Shown: positions 34,265 through 37,018 of the stretch, piece after piece
Position numbering within the stretch: position 1 is the stretch's first letter
How the letters are laid out: each line of letters begins with the position of its first letter
Assembly: GCA_001513145.1 (NCBI GenBank)
Contig: LFSP01000006.1
Location: 1 to 37,018, forward strand
Reading direction: 5' to 3'
DNA: 37,018 bases
DNA from: Clostridia bacterium DTU025
GTDB lineage: Bacteria; Bacillota; DTU025
Position numbers and translations under genes: made by a program
The notes under the pieces: model-generated
What the model saw: only the letters and a program-made list of their open reading frames with translations
What the model was told of the DNA's origin: nothing
The model's database searches: none

Positions 34265-36712
34265 GTGACAGAGCCTACTGGCGGCAAGATAGTACCCATC
34301 GACATAGAACACGAGATGCGCAAGTCGTACCTGCTCTACTCCATGAGCGTCATCGTGAGCAGGGCCCTGCCGGATGTGCGCGACGGGCTTAAGCCGATTC
34401 ACCGGCGCATCCTCTATGCGATGCATGATATAAACCTCACGGCTGACAAGCCCTACAGGAAGAGTGCCACCCTGGTGGGCGAGGTGATGGGTAAGTACCA
34501 TCCCCATGGCGATGCCGCCATATACGACGCCATTGTCAGGATGGCGCAGGACTTCTCCATGAGGTATACGCTGGTGGACGGGCACGGCAACTTCGGGTCA
34601 GTCGACGGGGATCCGCCTGCGGCATTGCGTTACACGGAAGTGCGCATGGCCAGGCTGTCAGAGTACATGCTGGCAGACATAGAGAAGAACACGGTGGACT
34701 TCGTGCCCAACTTCGACGCGTCGCTGAAGGAGCCTTCGGTTCTGCCGTCGCGCTTTCCGCAGCTTCTGGTGAACGGCTCATCCGGCATCGCGGTGGGCAT
34801 GGCCACGAACATACCCCCCCACAACATGAGGGAGGTCATCGATGCGGTGGTGCACCTCATCGATCAGCCTGACGCCACCGTGGCCGACTTGATGCAGTTC
34901 ATCAAGGGCCCTGACTTTCCCACCGGCGGCATCATCCTGGGCACCGACGGCCTGCGCGAGGCCTACACCACAGGCAGGGGAAGCATCAAGGTGCGGGCTC
35001 GCGCCAGGATAGAGCCGATGAGCGGCCACAGGCAGCGCATCGTGGTGACGGAGATCCCGTACCAGGTTAACAAGGCCAAGCTGATCGAACGCATCGCGGA
35101 TCTGGCCAGGAACAGGCAGATCGAGGGCATCAGCGACCTGAGGGACGAGTCGGACCGAGAGGGCATGCGCATCGTCATAGAGCTCAGGCGCGACGTCAAC
35201 GCCAACGTCATCATGAACCAGCTATACAGGCACACCCCAATGGAGCAGACGTTCGGCGCCAATATGCTGGTGCTGGTCAACGGCGAGCCCAGGGTGCTTG
35301 ACCTGCGCGACATGATACGGTACTACGTCGCCCATCAGGAGGACGTGGTGACGCGGCGCACCCAGTACGACCTGAACAAGGCCAAAGAGCGCGCTCACGT
35401 GCTGGAGGGCTTGCTGATCGCGCTGGACCACATCGACGAGATCGTGGCCCTGATCCGCGGCTCCCGCACCACGGACGATGCCAAGGCCGGTTTGATGCAG
35501 AGGTTCGGTCTGACGGAGCGGCAGGCCACGGCCATCCTCGAGATGCGCCTCAGGAGCCTCACCAGCCTGGAGCGGGGCAAGATAGAGCAGGAGTACGCCG
35601 ACGTCAACAAGCTCATCGGGGAGCTCGAGGCCATCCTGGGAGACAGGTCGCGGCTCTTCGGTGTGATCAAGCGGGAGCTTCTGGAGGTGCGGGACAAGTT
35701 CGGAGACGACAGGCGGACGGAGATCACCGAGGTCTACTCCGAGCTGGAGATGGAGGACCTCATCGCCCGCGAGGACGTGGTGGTCACCATGTCGCACTCC
35801 GGGTACGTGAAGCGTCTGCCGGTGAACACCTACAGGGCCCAGCGCAGGGGAGGGCGCGGCGTCACCGGGATGGCGACGAAGGAAGAGGACTTCGTGGAGC
35901 ACCTCTTCGTGACCAACACCCACGACACGCTGCTCTTCTTCACCAACAAGGGCAAGGTGTACAGCCTCAAGGGCTATGAGCTTCCGGAGGCCAGCAGACA
36001 GGCGCGGGGAACGCCCATCGTCAACCTGATAGAAGTTGATCCCGGCGAGAAGGTCACAGCACTGATGCCGGTGGCGAAGTTCTGCGACGACGTGTTTGTG
36101 CTGATGGCCACGTCAGGGGGCACTGTCAAGAAAACGGAGCTCTCGGCCTTCGCCAGCATACGCAGGAACGGCCTGATCGCCGTGAGCCTCGCCCCTGGAG
36201 ACAACCTGGTAGGGGTCAAACTGGTGCAGGGCGAGGATGAGGTGCTGCTCGTCACGAAAGACGGCATGTCGATCCGGTTCCACCACGATGAGGTGAGGCC
36301 GATGGGCAGGACGGCCGCGGGGGTGAAGGGCATAGACCTGGAGTCCGGCGACGAAGTGGTGGGGATGGACATCGCGCGCAACACCGCCGACGTCCTCATC
36401 ATCACCAGCGCTGGATTCGGAAAGCGCACGCCGGTGACGGAGTACCGCAGCCAGCGCAGGTCAGGCAAGGGCCTCAAGGCCATAGGGCTCTCGCCGAAGA
36501 CCGGCAGGATCGTCGGGGTGAAGCTGGTGCGGCAGGAGAACGAGGTCATGCTCATGACGGCCATGGGCTACGTCATAAGGTTCCAGATCAAAGACATCCC
36601 TCAGATGGGCCGGTACGCCCGGGGCGTCAAGGTGATGACTCTCGAAGGCGGCGACGAGATCGTCGGCATCGCCCGGGTGTCGGGAAAGAGCGGGGACGAC
36701 CTGGACGACTGA
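34265..36712 (+). CDS. gyrA: DNA gyrase subunit A
   Basis: DNA-cleaving subunit of gyrase. 815 residues. The start is GTG 34265 behind GAGGTGT. The winged-helix region includes HPHGDAAIYDAIVRMAQDFSM and the catalytic Y123 (LRYTEVRM). The GyrA box Q526-RRGGRG, which separates gyrase from topoisomerase IV, is perfect, and six beta-propeller repeats follow to the C-terminus, which ends in a short acidic tail. In the quinolone region the sequence reads HPHGDAAIYD: the usual Ser of E. coli position 83 is Ala here, as in some bacteria with naturally lower sensitivity. Confidence 0.98.
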   Translation: MTEPTGGKIVPIDIEHEMRKSYLLYSMSVIVSRALPDVRDGLKPIHRRILYAMHDINLTADKPYRKSATLVGEVMGKYHPHGDAAIYDAIVRMAQDFSMRYTLVDGHGNFGSVDGDPPAALRYTEVRMARLSEYMLADIEKNTVDFVPNFDASLKEPSVLPSRFPQLLVNGSSGIAVGMATNIPPHNMREVIDAVVHLIDQPDATVADLMQFIKGPDFPTGGIILGTDGLREAYTTGRGSIKVRARARIEPMSGHRQRIVVTEIPYQVNKAKLIERIADLARNRQIEGISDLRDESDREGMRIVIELRRDVNANVIMNQLYRHTPMEQTFGANMLVLVNGEPRVLDLRDMIRYYVAHQEDVVTRRTQYDLNKAKERAHVLEGLLIALDHIDEIVALIRGSRTTDDAKAGLMQRFGLTERQATAILEMRLRSLTSLERGKIEQEYADVNKLIGELEAILGDRSRLFGVIKRELLEVRDKFGDDRRTEITEVYSELEMEDLIAREDVVVTMSHSGYVKRLPVNTYRAQRRGGRGVTGMATKEEDFVEHLFVTNTHDTLLFFTNKGKVYSLKGYELPEASRQARGTPIVNLIEVDPGEKVTALMPVAKFCDDVFVLMATSGGTVKKTELSAFASIRRNGLIAVSLAPGDNLVGVKLVQGEDEVLLVTKDGMSIRFHHDEVRPMGRTAAGVKGIDLESGDEVVGMDIARNTADVLIITSAGFGKRTPVTEYRSQRRSGKGLKAIGLSPKTGRIVGVKLVRQENEVMLMTAMGYVIRFQIKDIPQMGRYARGVKVMTLEGGDEIVGIARVSGKSGDDLDD

Positions 36713-36811
36713 GGTGGGTGCGGGAGCTCAGGTGCCGGGCGCCGAGAGCCGAGGACGGGGAGCCGGACGCGGGGGTGGCCTGGGTTTGACGCAGGGTACA
36801 TGGATGGAATT

Positions 36812-36875
36812 GGCTGTTGACTTGGAACTCGCGTCGAAATAGAATGGCCTTCGCGAGCTGAACCGGTCAACAGCC
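36812..36875. repeat. 10-bp inverted repeat around the first rRNA promoter
   Basis: GGCTGTTGAC (36812-36821) and its exact complement GTCAACAGCC (36866-36875), with a 44-base gap. The left copy contains most of the -35 of the promoter at 36817. Confidence 0.5.
36817..36845 (+). promoter_or_regulatory. rRNA operon promoter P1
   Basis: TTGACT (36817-36822), 17 bases, TAGAAT (36840-36845). First of two promoters after gyrA and before a leader typical of rrn operons. Confidence 0.7.
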
Positions 36876-36908
36876 GGCCGGGCGGCAAGAGAAGCGGCCC
36901 AGTTGGTG

Positions 36909-36938
36909 TTGACAAGTTCGCGGGCAAGGTGCTAACAT
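36909..36938 (+). promoter_or_regulatory. rRNA operon promoter P2
   Basis: TTGACA (36909-36914), 18 bases, TAACAT (36933-36938). Tandem promoters of this kind are usual upstream of 16S genes in Bacillota. Confidence 0.7.
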
Positions 36939-36948
36939 AATGAATGCA

Positions 36949-37018
36949 GCGGCGAGAAGCCGCGGATGTTCCTTGAAAACCAAACAGCGTGGAGCCTTTG
37001 AGGTCGATTGCAAGGGTT
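36949..37018 (+). promoter_or_regulatory. rRNA leader with hairpin and boxA-like antitermination element
   Basis: A hairpin GCGGC-gagaa-GCCGC (36949-36963) is followed by TGTTCCTTGAAAACC (36967-36981), which closely resembles the TTCTTTGAAAACT element found just before 16S (and 23S) genes in Bacillota. The window ends before any 16S sequence, so the rRNA gene itself is predicted and not seen. The stretch 36713-36811 between gyrA and P1 holds only GC-rich sequence with no gene. Confidence 0.7.

Overview
The window is the replication-origin region of a GC-rich, endospore-forming member of the Bacillota (Firmicutes). This rests on gene order (rpmH-rnpA-yidD-yidC-jag-mnmE-mnmG-rsmG-parA-parB on one side; dnaA-dnaN-yaaA-recF-gyrB-gyrA on the other), on sporulation-associated genes (yyaC; the Lon-family protease of the LonC/spore_lon_C type), and on high-GC coding sequence using many GTG and TTG starts behind strong GGAGG-type ribosome binding sites. 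The order resembles deep-branching Clostridia-like lineages more than Bacillus. I cannot name the genus.

Layout, left to right. 1-1082: the end of an integrated element, with a tyrosine integrase pointing at the 3' end of a tRNA-Lys gene. 1089-25197: a long run of minus-strand genes, leading-strand with respect to the origin. It holds tRNA-Lys; dnaB, lonC, rplI, yybS-like and MazG-like genes; rpsR-ssb-rpsF; ychF, a DUF951 gene, an mscS-type channel, a small holin-like membrane protein and galT; a split chromate transporter pair; an AtpZ/AtpI-like membrane protein and a VanW/G5 protein; then a phosphoribosyltransferase, a DUF4446 gene, parB-parA, rsmG, mnmG, mnmE, jag, yidC, yidD, rnpA, rpmH and bioY. 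The only convincing plus-strand gene here is yyaC, apart from a doubtful 29-codon ORF beside galT.

25261-28787 is the origin proper. One DnaA-box cluster (about 25446-25868) lies before an unusual gene coding for a GHKL-type ATPase fused to a helix-turn-helix domain. dnaA follows, and a second cluster lies between dnaA and dnaN, with a DnaA-trio-like element and an AT-rich stretch (28670-28744). To the right every gene is on the plus strand: dnaN, yaaA, recF, a DciA-like gene with a long extra C-terminal region, gyrB and gyrA. The last 300 bases carry tandem promoters and a leader typical of an rRNA operon whose 16S gene would begin just beyond the window.

Together the genes cover initiation (DnaA, DnaB, DciA-like), clamp and repair (DnaN, RecF, SSB), supercoiling (GyrAB), origin segregation (ParAB and two perfect parS sites at 16613 and 22070), tRNA modification (MnmE/MnmG), 16S methylation (RsmG) and membrane insertion (YidC/YidD). 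Points most worth a second look: the GHKL-HTH gene inside the origin; the DciA-like protein with about 200 extra residues; recF running out of frame into that gene; hairpins at the very 5' ends of the gyrB and bioY transcripts; a shortened MnmG; and an SSB without the usual acidic DDDIPF-type tip.
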